A stretch of 64,000 bases of DNA from an uncultured Tenacibaculum sp. (GCA_947504185.1 CANNGJ010000011.1:1-64000), one strand, 5' to 3'. Counted from the first letter of the stretch, positions 27,785 to 36,582 are shown. Notes: generated by a model from the letters alone, not told the origin. Made by a program: numbers and translations.

Positions 27785-28239
27785 AATTAAAATTCCGTAA
27801 CCCTTTGTATTTTAATGATTTAAATACTTTAAACTATATATGTTCACCTAATTGTACACTAAAGTCAAAAAGAACTATTTAAAAACAAATTGTATTTGTC
27901 TTTAATGTGTGCAAATATACAATTTCTAGTAAATAGTAATAAACAAAAGTTCTTTTTTTAATCAATAGGATAACATTTAATTTAAATCATATTTCCTACC
28001 CAAGAATAAATTTCACCTTTCCATATATCCTCATTTTTAAGTAAAAGGATAATAAAATGTATGCTCAAAGTAGTACACCGTTGAGCCAATATCTTTCTTT
28101 AAACTGACGGTCGATTAGATTAAAAACACAATTCATTTACAATATCCATCTCAGAAATCTTCAAGTTCTACATTTAACTATCTGACTAAGCCTGATATAG
28201 AAGTTGGACACCAAATTAATAGTTGTAAAATTAACGAGT
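27785..28239. other. Island-end non-coding region
   Basis: This 455-bp stretch has no supported gene. Next to the tRNA-Pro fragment is the imperfect dyad at 27807-27827, which could be a recombinase arm site. The part near 28060-28130 contains a short minus-strand frame (about 20 codons, ending in a stop) that might be decayed coding sequence, but I cannot identify it. Confidence 0.45.
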
Positions 28240-28827
28240 CTACGAGTCTTTATTAATTCTGCTAATAATACGAGAAAGTGAATTAGGCGATATGCCTAGA
28301 AAAGTTGCGATTTGTTTTTTATGGGCGTAAGATATTATTAAGGGTCTTTTTTCATGTAAATCTAAATATCTTTCTTCAGGATTACTCCCAATAAAACTTT
28401 CTATCCTATCTATAAAAAGACTCAATATTTTTTTTAAAATATCCGTATAAAATTTAAAAATATTACTGTTTAATACAGCAATCTCTTCTAATTTTCTAAA
28501 ATCGAATTTATAAAACTCTGTTTTAACAACTGTTTCAAAATAATACTTTGTAGGCTTTTTATGTAAAATACTTTCAGGAGCACCTATGAATAAGTCATCA
28601 TTACCAATAAATACAGTTCTTTCTTCGCCTTTTTCTGTAAAGTAATAGCCTCGTATACTTCCTTTGTATATATAAATAAAGTCAAAGCATACTTTTTTAT
28701 ACTCAATTAGTACTTTTTTGGAGGGCAAGGTGTCAAAAACAGCAATGTTATCTAATAGATTAATATCGTCTTTTGTTAAATAAGGGTATAATTTATTTAT
28801 TTGTTTTATCTTTTCGTTGGTTTCCAA
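28240..28827 (-). CDS. Crp/Fnr-family regulator (1 of 3)
   Basis: The 195-residue protein has a cyclic-nucleotide-binding-type beta-roll (about 30-120) and a C-terminal winged HTH, with recognition region KKQIATFLGISPNSLSRIISRI. The canonical cAMP-binding arginine/serine pocket and the FNR iron-sulfur cysteines are both absent, so the ligand is unknown. It is clearly paralogous to the next gene (GYY.TE.GEE.T, APESI, PTKYYF, YKFDFR, ERY or QRF, ISPNSLSRI), from which it is 6 bp away in the same operon. Confidence 0.92.
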   Translation of the reverse strand: METNEKIKQINKLYPYLTKDDINLLDNIAVFDTLPSKKVLIEYKKVCFDFIYIYKGSIRGYYFTEKGEERTVFIGNDDLFIGAPESILHKKPTKYYFETVVKTEFYKFDFRKLEEIAVLNSNIFKFYTDILKKILSLFIDRIESFIGSNPEERYLDLHEKRPLIISYAHKKQIATFLGISPNSLSRIISRINKDS

Positions 28828-28833
28828 TATATG

Positions 28834-29403
28834 CTATGCTTTATTGTTAATTCTGGTCAATATACGAGAAAGCGAGTTTGGAGATATTCCTAAAATACTT
28901 GCAATTTCTTTTTTGTTTGCAGAATTAATTAATAACGGCATGCTATTTTGTAAACCTCGGAAACGCTGTTCAGGTTTTTCTCCAATAAAACTTTCTAACC
29001 TTTCTACTAAAGTAGTAATAATATATTTAAGACCATATAAGTAGAATGTTTGAATGTTTGAATGTTTTCCGGCCAATTGTTCCAATTCTCTAAAATCAAA
29101 TTTATATGCCTTTGTTTCAGCAATCGTTTTAAAATAATATTTTGTAGGGTGTAAATTGTATATACTTTCTGGAGCTGCAAAAAATCCTCCATTATTAATT
29201 ACAAAAATCGTTTTTTCTTCTCCCTCTTCGGTTATATAATAACCTCTTACTATACCTGTATGAATATAAAAAAAGTTAAAATTATTAAAACTAGGACTGA
29301 TTATTAATTCTCCATTCTCAAACTTATTATAAGTAGAAATATTTTCTAAAAAGCTAATGTCTTTTTTATTAAGGTAGTTAAATTGATTGCTTATTCCATT
29401 CAT
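28834..29403 (-). CDS. Crp/Fnr-family regulator (2 of 3)
   Basis: This 189-residue paralogue of the preceding gene has the same effector fold and the same HTH (KKEIASILGISPNSLSRILTRI). There is no cysteine cluster and no cAMP pocket. The two genes look like a tandem duplication that has diverged mostly in the N-terminal half. It shares its 176-bp upstream region with the divergent third regulator, and a 14-bp repeat in that region may be an operator. It is a candidate to bind the TTGAA-N4-TTCAA dyads found through the island. Confidence 0.92.
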   Translation of the reverse strand: MNGISNQFNYLNKKDISFLENISTYNKFENGELIISPSFNNFNFFYIHTGIVRGYYITEEGEEKTIFVINNGGFFAAPESIYNLHPTKYYFKTIAETKAYKFDFRELEQLAGKHSNIQTFYLYGLKYIITTLVERLESFIGEKPEQRFRGLQNSMPLLINSANKKEIASILGISPNSLSRILTRINNKA

Positions 29404-29465
29404 TTATCTCATTTATGGTGATTAGATTAAATGGCGAAAAATATAACTTACAAGTCAGAAAAAAA

Positions 29466-29577
29466 TATACTTAAGTTAAGTGTGCTTTAATACAAGTTTT
29501 GTACGGCTGGAAGAGATGAACTGAAAAATCTTATGAAGATACAATTTAAATATTTAGAAATTATATACTTAAGTTAA
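29466..29577. promoter_or_regulatory. Repeated dyad between divergent Crp/Fnr genes
   Basis: The 14-mer TATACTTAAGTTAA occurs twice, at 29466-29479 and 29564-29577, both on the plus strand and 98 bp apart. Each contains the palindrome ACTTAAGT. The right copy overlaps the -7-like TAATTTTG at 29575-29582, which suits a repressor. The left copy lies 27 bp upstream of a minus-facing -7-like TATATTTT (29445-29438). Confidence 0.5.
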
Positions 29578-29579
29578 TT

Positions 29580-30281
29580 TTGATGCTAATTGTTAGTACT
29601 ATTTTTAGTTGTCAAAATAGAGCATTTTCAATGCCAAATCAACTAACCAAAAATCAAATATATAATCGTTCGCCTTCTAGGTTATCAACTGTTAATTTGA
29701 AGTTAAATTTAAAACGAAGAATTAGGAGGAACATAGCTATGTCAGAAGAACTATGGCTGGATATGGAGAAGAAAATATCGATTATAAGCCTAAAAAGAAA
29801 TAAAATACTTGTAAACCAAGGTGAACTTTCCAAATCTATATTCTTTATTGTTAGTGGAGGTATAGTGTCTTCTTATATAAACGAGCAAGGTGTAAAACGA
29901 GCTGTTTGGTTTTTTTTAGATAATGATTTTGATTTTGTTGGGTGTAATGACAGCCTTTTTAAAAATGTGCGAACCAAGTATGAATTAAAAGCTATTGAAG
30001 ATTCTGTTGTTATTAAAATTAATTTTAATAACTTACTTAATTGGCAAAAAAGTTTCGTTGAATTTAAAGGGTTTTATAATGATGTACTTATAAATAAATT
30101 TTTCTTTCTACAGGAAGTACGTAATGAATTTTTAACTTCTAAAACATTAGATTTTTTTAAATATTTACTTGAAAATCATCCTGTCTTTTTTAAACGAATC
30201 CCAGACTATTATCTATCTCAATTTTTAGGGATTTCTCCAGAATGGTATTGTAAACTCAAAAAAAAGCTATTTGCTTCTTGA
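29580..30281 (+). CDS. Crp/Fnr-like regulator (3 of 3)
   Basis: The longest frame gives 233 residues, but the start is uncertain. A -7-like element overlaps the first codons, and an in-frame ATG at 29739 is preceded by AGGAGG and would give 180 residues, close to its two neighbours. The beta-roll (KILVNQGELSKSIFFIVSGGIVSSYINEQGV) and a C-terminal HTH (DYYLSQFLGISPEWYCKLKKKL) are visible. The recognition helix (SPEWYCK) differs from that of the two paralogues (SPNSLSR), so its target may differ. Its stop codon lies within the dyad of the next promoter. Confidence 0.82.
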   Translation: MMLIVSTIFSCQNRAFSMPNQLTKNQIYNRSPSRLSTVNLKLNLKRRIRRNIAMSEELWLDMEKKISIISLKRNKILVNQGELSKSIFFIVSGGIVSSYINEQGVKRAVWFFLDNDFDFVGCNDSLFKNVRTKYELKAIEDSVVIKINFNNLLNWQKSFVEFKGFYNDVLINKFFFLQEVRNEFLTSKTLDFFKYLLENHPVFFKRIPDYYLSQFLGISPEWYCKLKKKLFAS

Positions 30282-30321
30282 ATTAGTTCAATACTTTAAT
30301 AAAATAATAATTATAGCTTTA
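30278..30321 (+). promoter_or_regulatory. FNR-like dyad promoter A
   Basis: The dyad TTGAATTAGTTCAA (30278-30291) is followed after exactly 22 bp by TAGCTTTA (30314-30321). There is no -33 TTG at normal distance, so an activator is probably required. It overlaps the stop of the third Crp/Fnr gene and faces the MscS operon. Confidence 0.75.
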
Positions 30322-30332
30322 CTAGTGTGTAA

Positions 30333-30431
30333 ATGAACAAAGAAATAATTACTTTAATAACTACATTAAAGGAAATTGATAATCTTTATATTTTATCCTT
30401 AACAAAAAGTTCTTGCGTATATAAAATATAA
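30333..30431 (+). CDS. Possible 32-residue leader peptide
   Basis: A short frame starts about 5-10 nt after the expected start of promoter A and ends 3 nt before the GTG of the next gene, which would allow translational coupling. The product begins MNKEIITLITTLKEIDNLY and shows no recognisable motif. Support is positional only. Confidence 0.3.
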   Translation: MNKEIITLITTLKEIDNLYILSLTKSSCVYKI

Positions 30432-30434
30432 CTT

Positions 30435-30803
30435 GTGGATTCTTATACTTCTATCTTTAAAAAGAAAATATTGCCCCAATTAGCAAGAATGGTTATTGAT
30501 ATAGAAAGGATTCAAAAAAATATTAGTTATAAAGAGAATAACCCAAGGACAACTGCAAAAAAAATCCTATCATACAAAAGAGACCCCTTAGAAAGTATAT
30601 TGGAACAGTTAGTAGTAACAGAGGAAGTTTTACTGATGCAACAAACATTGATTCCTACAATACTAAATAAACAAAAAAGAGCTTTTTATTTAAGTACTTT
30701 TTCAAGTATATACATTAGTCTGGCTATGGAATGTATAAAAGAAGCTTATTTTGAATTTGAGGATTCTATTTCTTTAATAAATGTGTTACCTTTAAAAGAT
30801 TAA
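30435..30803 (+). CDS. Unknown helical protein upstream of MscS
   Basis: I do not recognise this 122-residue protein. It has a GTG start, no signal peptide and mainly helical sequence, with a moderately hydrophobic segment near 85-105 (YLSTFSSIYISLAMECI). It lies 16 bp before the MscS gene and downstream of promoter A, so it is probably the first full-length gene of that operon. The start may instead be an internal ATG at 30489. It could be a small partner of the channel; that is an inference. Confidence 0.55.
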   Translation: MDSYTSIFKKKILPQLARMVIDIERIQKNISYKENNPRTTAKKILSYKRDPLESILEQLVVTEEVLLMQQTLIPTILNKQKRAFYLSTFSSIYISLAMECIKEAYFEFEDSISLINVLPLKD

Positions 30804-30819
30804 TTTATTAAAGAAACTT

Positions 30820-32019
30820 ATGAACTTTGATTTTTTAGAGGACGACAATATTAGGTTTATTCTTAAAAATTCATTATTGGGTATACTAGTAGTTGTCTTG
30901 TTGTATATTGAAGTTATTTTGTTACTTAAGTTTTCCAGGAAAATAAAACACAAAATTGATGTTTCTAAAACCTCGGCCTTAAATGATTTAAAAGTTAATT
31001 CATTTAAGATCATAGATGGTAAAAGAAAAAAACTTTTTTTAAAGAAGTTAGTTGGTCTTTTCACTGTTATATTCATTTTAGCTCTTGCATATGTATCGTT
31101 AATACTGATAATTTATCTTTTTCCAGGAACTAGAGAAATGGTTACCAAGCTTTTAAGTTTAGTAACACAACCATTAAGCAAAATAATAGATTCAATTATT
31201 TCCTACCTACCAAACTTGGTTTCTATAATCATTCATGTTTATGTCTTTAAATTTTTTATTAAAATAGTTAAATCCATTAGGGATGAAGTTGCACAGGGAA
31301 CATTAACAGTTCCAGGGTTTGACCCTACCTTTGCGCAGCCTACAGCAAAGATTATTATTTTTTTATCCTATGCCTTTTTTATAGCCTTGGTTTTTCCACT
31401 CTTACCAGGCTCTGATTCTTTTGTTTTTAAGGGAGTTATTGCACTAATTGGAGTTTTAATTTCTATAGCCGGAGGCTCTTCTTTTTCGAATTTTTTGGCA
31501 GGTATTATCTTAACTTATATGAAACCTTTCACAATAGGTGATAAAATCAAGTTTCATGAAACCACAGGAGTAGTTATTAAGAAAGGTCCTTTTTCAATAA
31601 AGATATTAACAGAAAAGAATGAAGAAATAACCATTGCCAATAATAAGATTATTGCCGATAAGGTAATTAATTATTCTACTGGAAAGAAAACTATACTGCG
31701 TACTACAATATCTATTGGGTACGATGTTAACTATAATTTGGTAGAACAATTGTTGTTAAAGGCTGCTCAAAATACCGAAGGTATATTAGATAACCCTAAA
31801 GCTTTTGTATTAAAAAAATCGCTTGATGATTTTTATATTACTTACGAGTTAAATTTTTTTGTTACTGATATTACCAAGCAGTCTATTATTACCTCTAACC
31901 TACACGAGAAAATTTTAGATGGGTTTACTACTGCGGAGGTTGAAATTTTATCACCACATTATAGAGCAACAAGAGATGGAAACCATTCTACAATTACCGA
32001 AATAAAGCCAGTTTCTTGA
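30820..32019 (+). CDS. MscS-family mechanosensitive channel
   Basis: The 399-residue protein has at least five membrane segments, with one near 13-32, a pair in about 78-150, and the pore-forming helix in GVLISIAGGSSFSNFLAGIILTYMKPF near 205-232. The cytoplasmic beta domain follows, with GDKIKFHETTGVVIKKGPFSIKI and ANNKIIADKVINYS, and then the C-terminal alpha-beta part. MscS channels release solutes under hypo-osmotic shock. The gene is under promoter A with the 122-residue protein. Confidence 0.92.
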   Translation: MNFDFLEDDNIRFILKNSLLGILVVVLLYIEVILLLKFSRKIKHKIDVSKTSALNDLKVNSFKIIDGKRKKLFLKKLVGLFTVIFILALAYVSLILIIYLFPGTREMVTKLLSLVTQPLSKIIDSIISYLPNLVSIIIHVYVFKFFIKIVKSIRDEVAQGTLTVPGFDPTFAQPTAKIIIFLSYAFFIALVFPLLPGSDSFVFKGVIALIGVLISIAGGSSFSNFLAGIILTYMKPFTIGDKIKFHETTGVVIKKGPFSIKILTEKNEEITIANNKIIADKVINYSTGKKTILRTTISIGYDVNYNLVEQLLLKAAQNTEGILDNPKAFVLKKSLDDFYITYELNFFVTDITKQSIITSNLHEKILDGFTTAEVEILSPHYRATRDGNHSTITEIKPVS

Positions 32020-32044
32020 TGTATAACAAGATAAAATTATAATC

Positions 32045-32088
32045 TTGAATTAATTCAATAAAACAATAAATAGTAGTTTTTAGATTTG
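32045..32088 (+). promoter_or_regulatory. FNR-like dyad promoter B
   Basis: The dyad TTGAATTAATTCAA (32045-32058) is followed after exactly 22 bp by a perfect -7 element TAGATTTG (32081-32088). The transcription start would be about 28 nt before the lipoprotein ATG at 32123. Confidence 0.8.
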
Positions 32089-32122
32089 TTTTACAGAATT
32101 TTTAATTTAAACTAACATTTTT

Positions 32123-32593
32123 ATGAAATCAAAGGTTTTATTATTGGTAATGATGTTAATAGCTTTAACATCATGTAAACAAGATCCACAAAAGAAAGCT
32201 GAACAAAATGCCAAAACTTATGAAAAGGCTGCAGAAATAGAAGCAAAACAAGCAGAACGTGATGCCGAAAGGGCTATTAACAACACAGGAAATGCTATTG
32301 GAAACGCTATTATGGCTGGAGCAAATGAAGCTATGGCAAAAATTGAAGTTCCTGAATTTAAAAATCTCATTTCTAAAAAATTTGTGAAAGATATCGGTAA
32401 TGATATTGTGAATTATGTGAATGCCAACGATAAGCGAAAAGCAGATCATTATGAAAATTTGTTAGCTAAACACATTGAAAGAGTAAAAAAAGCAGAAGAA
32501 AATAAAACCATTACTAGTGAAGATGCCAAAAAAATTGAAAAATACGGACTTAACCTTGCTGGCTCGGTTGGGTTGACTATATCTGGTTATTGA
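32123..32593 (+). CDS. Charged helical lipoprotein, unknown function
   Basis: The 156-residue protein starts with a lipoprotein signal (VLLLVMMLIALTSCKQD, cysteine 18). An E/A/K/R-rich helix follows (KKAEQNAKTYEKAAEIEAKQ) and a segment IEVPEFKNLISKKF, then a helical tail ending in hydrophobic residues. It shares lipobox, amphipathic repeat, 'PEFK' and helical tail with the core-genome lipoprotein at 15894-16349. Promoter B lies 35-78 bp upstream and makes it a member of the island regulon. Confidence 0.8.
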   Translation: MKSKVLLLVMMLIALTSCKQDPQKKAEQNAKTYEKAAEIEAKQAERDAERAINNTGNAIGNAIMAGANEAMAKIEVPEFKNLISKKFVKDIGNDIVNYVNANDKRKADHYENLLAKHIERVKKAEENKTITSEDAKKIEKYGLNLAGSVGLTISGY

Positions 32594-32932
32594 TGATATA
32601 TTAAGGACTGTTTAGTAGTATTTGGTTAAGTTCATTAAATAATAAGGAGAGCAAAAAAAGATTATTCCGTGTCTCCCTACAAAAAAGGTTGATAGCATTT
32701 AAATAAATTAAATCAGACCAATGAAGCCAGTATCATCGGTTTTTTGTTGTAAAGTAGTGTTGGTGTTTTCATAATAAGACTCAAATAGGAGATCTTTTAT
32801 TATTAATAGATTCTTTAACTAATTGGTTAGTTCATTGCCATTGACGCTTTAGAATTGTTATTTATTCTAGCAAAAAATTCAAGACTGTTTGTTGTAAGTG
32901 TAAACCTAAAAGGAATGAGTTATCATTCTTTC
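32594..32932. other. Intergenic region between convergent genes
   Basis: No reading frame is supported. An imperfect hairpin near 32718-32741 (ACC-ATGA/TCAT-GGT) followed by six T could terminate the lipoprotein transcript. Near the right end AATGAGT/ACTCATT (about 32916-32942) forms another weak hairpin reaching into the 3' end of the convergent MscS gene. Confidence 0.4.
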
Positions 32933-34267
32933 TTACTCATTTTTTAAATATACCGATGTAGAAGGCAGTGCAAATTCAATATGCTGTTCTTCTGTTAGCA
33001 AGAACAGTTTTGATAAAATTTCTTGACGACATTGTAGTTCGGCCTTGTAAGTGTCAATATCAAAATAGCAATAAAACAAAATTACTGGCAATCCGTCTTT
33101 TATATCGTTTAAACAAACTTCAAAGTCATCTTTTACAGTATTTGGGTGTGCCATTACTATTTCCTTCAGTTTTAAGATAAACGCATCAATAGTTTTTACT
33201 GGCAGGGTTTGCTTAAGAGTAAACAGTGTTTTAAAAAGACGGTGGTTTCTTAACCCATTATTATTTACAATATTATCTGACAAAAGACTATTGGGTACAT
33301 AAACCAACGAGTTTTCGAAAGTTCGAATACGTGTAGACCGAATACCAATTTCTTCTACTGCTCCTTCAATGTCATTAAATATTACCCAATCATCAATTTG
33401 AAAGGGCTTGTCTATAAATATCATTACTGAACCAATAAGATTCTTTACTGTGTCCTGAGCGGCCAATGCCAAAGCCAAACCACCTATTGACAATCCTGTT
33501 AATAAGGTAATTACATTAACACCAATGTATTCTAAAATGTATAAAATACCAATTACCCATATGACAGCTTTTAAAAGCCTGTTTATAATAGGAAACAGTT
33601 GGTTTTCGTTTTCATTATTAGCTTTCCCCTTCAAATAGGAAGCAAAAGCGTCAATAAGTTTATTGATTAATGCAATAAGCAGTATAATTGCGGCTATGCC
33701 AATAGTGCGCAACAAAAAAGCATTCCACGCAACAGGAAGTCGTAATTGAGGTAATAGAAATATGAACGTTTTTGCAGCAATATATAAGCCAAATATTTTT
33801 GAGGATTTCCTTAATTCTTCCTGAACGGTTTTAGTTATCTTAAACTTGTTTTTAAAATATTTATTTGTGATTAAGTAATATATTTTCTTACTTATTAAAT
33901 AGGCAATGTAACATATAGGCAAAAGTAGTAGCAAACCAATCCATTTAATTAGGGATACGCCAAGAACTTCTTTATACCAAAATTTTGATTTGAAATACTT
34001 TTGAAAATTTATGTCTAGAACATAAATATCATTATATAAGTTAGAGAGCTGATTAATGGTTTCTTTAGAATAGTACCATTTTCCGTTTGTTTTTTCAACA
34101 TAAATCCTTCTTTCCAAAGAATAAGGAAAATATACTTCCCTTCCACTTAATGTATCTACATAGTTGATGTTTTTAGTTTCTATTTGAGCATTAACTGCCA
34201 TGCCAATTAGAAGAAAAAAGGAACCAGCAACTAGTTTTTTCATAGTTATGTATAGATAAGAAGTCAT
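32933..34267 (-). CDS. MscS-family mechanosensitive channel with N-terminal periplasmic domain
   Basis: This 444-residue protein has a signal sequence (MKKLVAGSFFLLIGMAVNAQ), a short periplasmic region (about 30-100), four to five membrane helices, and the MscS pore and beta domain (GLSIGGLALALAAQDTVKNLIGSVMIFIDKPFQIDDWV). The VPNSLLSDNIVNN segment follows. The ATG at 34267 overlaps the upstream stop by 1 bp (TAATG); an internal ATG at 34243 starts right at the signal peptide and may be the true start. It ends the MgtC-App1-lipid kinase-MscS cluster. Confidence 0.93.
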   Translation of the reverse strand: MTSYLYITMKKLVAGSFFLLIGMAVNAQIETKNINYVDTLSGREVYFPYSLERRIYVEKTNGKWYYSKETINQLSNLYNDIYVLDINFQKYFKSKFWYKEVLGVSLIKWIGLLLLLPICYIAYLISKKIYYLITNKYFKNKFKITKTVQEELRKSSKIFGLYIAAKTFIFLLPQLRLPVAWNAFLLRTIGIAAIILLIALINKLIDAFASYLKGKANNENENQLFPIINRLLKAVIWVIGILYILEYIGVNVITLLTGLSIGGLALALAAQDTVKNLIGSVMIFIDKPFQIDDWVIFNDIEGAVEEIGIRSTRIRTFENSLVYVPNSLLSDNIVNNNGLRNHRLFKTLFTLKQTLPVKTIDAFILKLKEIVMAHPNTVKDDFEVCLNDIKDGLPVILFYCYFDIDTYKAELQCRQEILSKLFLLTEEQHIEFALPSTSVYLKNE

Positions 34268-35175
34268 TAGTACCTGTTGTTTGTTAAGAAAATGTTATTG
34301 TTATTTGTAATAAAGTTAACTGCACTAGGTAAAATTTTAATGTTCAACTCTTTAAATTTCCCTATCACTTCACCGTCTAATTGCAACATACGCGGTTTTT
34401 CAAAACTAATTACTGCTTCTTGTGTACTCACAGATATACCATTTTGACTATCGGCAAATTTTTCATTGAATTTTGATAAACCAGCTTTAATAAGCGTGGT
34501 CATATTCAAATTTTCAATAACCACAATTTCAAATTTCCCATCCATTGGATTACCGTGAATATTCAAAGGTACTCCTGTTCCATATTTTTTAGAGTTACAA
34601 ATACCTACCATAAGACTATTCCCTTTATAGGTTTTGTTATTAGCAGTAATGCTGTAGCTGAAAAGTTCTGATTTTTCTAATTCTTGAATAAAATATTTGG
34701 CATAGGTTGCCATTCCTCTATTTGGGTCTTTATCATATGCTTCTACAATATTGGCATTAATCCCAACATCTCCAATATGGATAGAATAGTGCTCATTATT
34801 TACAACCACTAAATCTAACCCTTCAATAGCTTCTGAAAGAATGGCTTCTTTTAAAGCCTCAATAGGGTCGTTATTTACAAATAATTCAACAGCCATTCCG
34901 TTTGCAGAACCTAACGGAATGATAGCCATAGGATAGTTGGTGTTAAGCAACGCTATAGAAGTAAATAATGTAGTGCCATCTCCTCCAACCGACAAAACAC
35001 GGTCTGGTTGAACCTTATTTAAAATAGATGTTAAATTTTGTAAATCGTTTTTACCCGTAGTTTTAAAAATTTTATACTGATGATTAAATTTTTTGCAAAG
35101 TAACTTTGCCTCTTTTAAAAAAGGTTCTTTATCTACACCTCCAGAAATGGGGTTTACAACAAAAAGTAATTTCAT
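34267..35175 (-). CDS. Diacylglycerol kinase-type lipid kinase (YegS/DgkB family)
   Basis: The 302-residue cytoplasmic enzyme has the DAGK catalytic motif VGGDGTT near residues 63-69, the start FVVNPISGG, PLGSANGMA near 103 and GNPMDGKFEI near 220. It probably phosphorylates diacylglycerol or a related lipid with ATP. With App1-type phosphatase two genes upstream and cardiolipin synthase elsewhere in the island, it belongs to a phospholipid-remodelling set. The stop overlaps the start of the MscS gene. Confidence 0.92.
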   Translation of the reverse strand: MKLLFVVNPISGGVDKEPFLKEAKLLCKKFNHQYKIFKTTGKNDLQNLTSILNKVQPDRVLSVGGDGTTLFTSIALLNTNYPMAIIPLGSANGMAVELFVNNDPIEALKEAILSEAIEGLDLVVVNNEHYSIHIGDVGINANIVEAYDKDPNRGMATYAKYFIQELEKSELFSYSITANNKTYKGNSLMVGICNSKKYGTGVPLNIHGNPMDGKFEIVVIENLNMTTLIKAGLSKFNEKFADSQNGISVSTQEAVISFEKPRMLQLDGEVIGKFKELNIKILPSAVNFITNNNNIFLTNNRY

Positions 35176-35504
35176 ACGTTTAAATTTTATTAATTATTTG
35201 ATAATAAATTAATTATAAAATTGAGAACGTATGTAACCGCTACGCTCTCGCATTAAAAATTTTAAACATTCCCTTTTGTGAAAAAATACTTAAATTTTAT
35301 TAATGCTCGTTTCATGTGATTAATTTTATTGTTTTTTAACGGACACATACTGTTCGCAAATAATCATTCCTTTGCATAATGAAATTTTGAACATGCTTGT
35401 TTCGTCTATTTAAATTTTCACAAGAACCTATATTTCAGCTATTTAATCATTTTGGGGGTATTGACCATTATTTGCCTAATGCCCATTATGGGCTTTCATA
35501 ATAA
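35176..35504. other. Intergenic region upstream of the lipid-kinase gene
   Basis: No gene is supported. A hairpin GAGAaCGTA/TACGcTCTC (35223-35231 and 35241-35249, one mismatch) lies about 50 bp upstream of the lipid-kinase start. A small dyad GCCCATTATGGGC (35481-35493) lies 12 bp after the App1 stop without a U-tract. I see no copy of the island dyad here. Confidence 0.4.
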
Positions 35505-36437
35505 TTAATAGTTAATGTTTTTTAAAGATTCCCATTCTTCGTGAATATTGGTGTATTTATTATAATAAATAGCGTTTTCACAGGTATGTTTTAGTTGTGT
35601 CCAATATTTGTTTTTCGTTTTATTGATATACGATTTGGTTTGCCTAATGTATATTTTGGCAATTCTTTTGGGATATTTTTCAGCAATTATGCGATAAATT
35701 TCCATGTCTTTTTGGGTGTCGTCTCCAAACAATACAAATTTTTTGTTTCCAGAATTTTTAAGCACATATTCTATAGATGATAATTTGTAGTTTTTACCTT
35801 TTTTACGGTTAAGTAGCTCTCTGAATTGAATAAAGGGTGTTAAAAAAAAGCCCCCTTTTGGTAAATCATGATTTAAAAAAATACGACTTATAAATTCAAA
35901 TAAGTTACTTTCACTTTTTGAAATATAATATACCGAACCCTTACGTTCTTTTAATTTTTGGATAAGAAGTTGGGTGAATTTAATATATTCTCTTTCATTT
36001 GGTGGTACTAATGTTAAGGTCTTAATTCTTTTAATGGCATTTGCTGTATGAGATACTATAAGGGTATCGTCTAAATCTGAAATAACTGAAATAGAACCTT
36101 TTGAGTATTCAAAAAAAACTGGATATTCTTGAGTAATTTTTAGCGTTTCTTTATGATATAAAAACTGAAGAGTAGGTGCTTCGATAAGTTGTATGGGGAT
36201 TTCCAATTTAAAAGCACCTTTGTTATTGGTAGTAACCTTATATTCCTTTTTATTTATATAAGCTTGAACAGATTTTTCTTTAAGAGGTTTTTTAAAATAT
36301 GAACCCAATACTTCAATTGCGTTTTTTATTGAACCCGTTCGCTTTTGTCCGGTATTTGCTTTTTCGTTTAAAACAACTCCAGAAACCAATGTTTTATGCT
36401 CAAGAGCAATTATTGCTATTTGCCATAGATAAGCCAT
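35505..36437 (-). CDS. App1-type phosphatidate phosphatase domain protein (DUF2183)
   Basis: The 310-residue protein has an N-terminal beta-rich part (about 45-115) followed by the App1/DUF2183 catalytic domain. The HAD-type motif DxDxT is seen as SDLDDTLIVSHT (D121, D123, T125), and VLFGDDTQKDMEIY lies near 235. In yeast App1 this domain dephosphorylates phosphatidate, which would oppose the lipid kinase in the same cluster. It starts 7 nt after the stop of a tiny membrane-peptide gene. No signal peptide is evident. Confidence 0.9.
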   Translation of the reverse strand: MAYLWQIAIIALEHKTLVSGVVLNEKANTGQKRTGSIKNAIEVLGSYFKKPLKEKSVQAYINKKEYKVTTNNKGAFKLEIPIQLIEAPTLQFLYHKETLKITQEYPVFFEYSKGSISVISDLDDTLIVSHTANAIKRIKTLTLVPPNEREYIKFTQLLIQKLKERKGSVYYISKSESNLFEFISRIFLNHDLPKGGFFLTPFIQFRELLNRKKGKNYKLSSIEYVLKNSGNKKFVLFGDDTQKDMEIYRIIAEKYPKRIAKIYIRQTKSYINKTKNKYWTQLKHTCENAIYYNKYTNIHEEWESLKNINY

Positions 36438-36444
36438 ATAGAAA

Positions 36445-36582
36445 TCAACAATTAGTTAGTTGTAATTTAGTAAGTGTATTTTTTATAGTGCTATTGGTTA
36501 AAATAAGCGTAAAGCCATCAATAATTAATACAACTCCAATATAAGACATTGTAATTTGAGTTTTTCTTAATTTAATATCCAT
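36445..36582 (-). CDS. Possible 45-residue single-span membrane peptide
   Basis: A short frame between the MgtC and App1 genes encodes a charged N-terminus (MDIKLRKTQ), one hydrophobic segment (TMSYIGVVLIIDGFTLIL) and a polar C-terminus. It fits the operon spacing (66 bp after MgtC, 7 bp before App1), which supports translation. Function unknown. Confidence 0.5.
   Translation of the reverse strand: MDIKLRKTQITMSYIGVVLIIDGFTLILTNSTIKNTLTKLQLTNC

Noticed and set aside
28060..28130. Possible decayed transposase frame near the island end
   Set aside because: The stretch is only about 20 codons and I could not match it to any transposase family.
30792..31076. Minus-strand frame over the start of the MscS gene
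   Set aside because: It lies fully antisense to a well supported channel gene and has no recognisable features.
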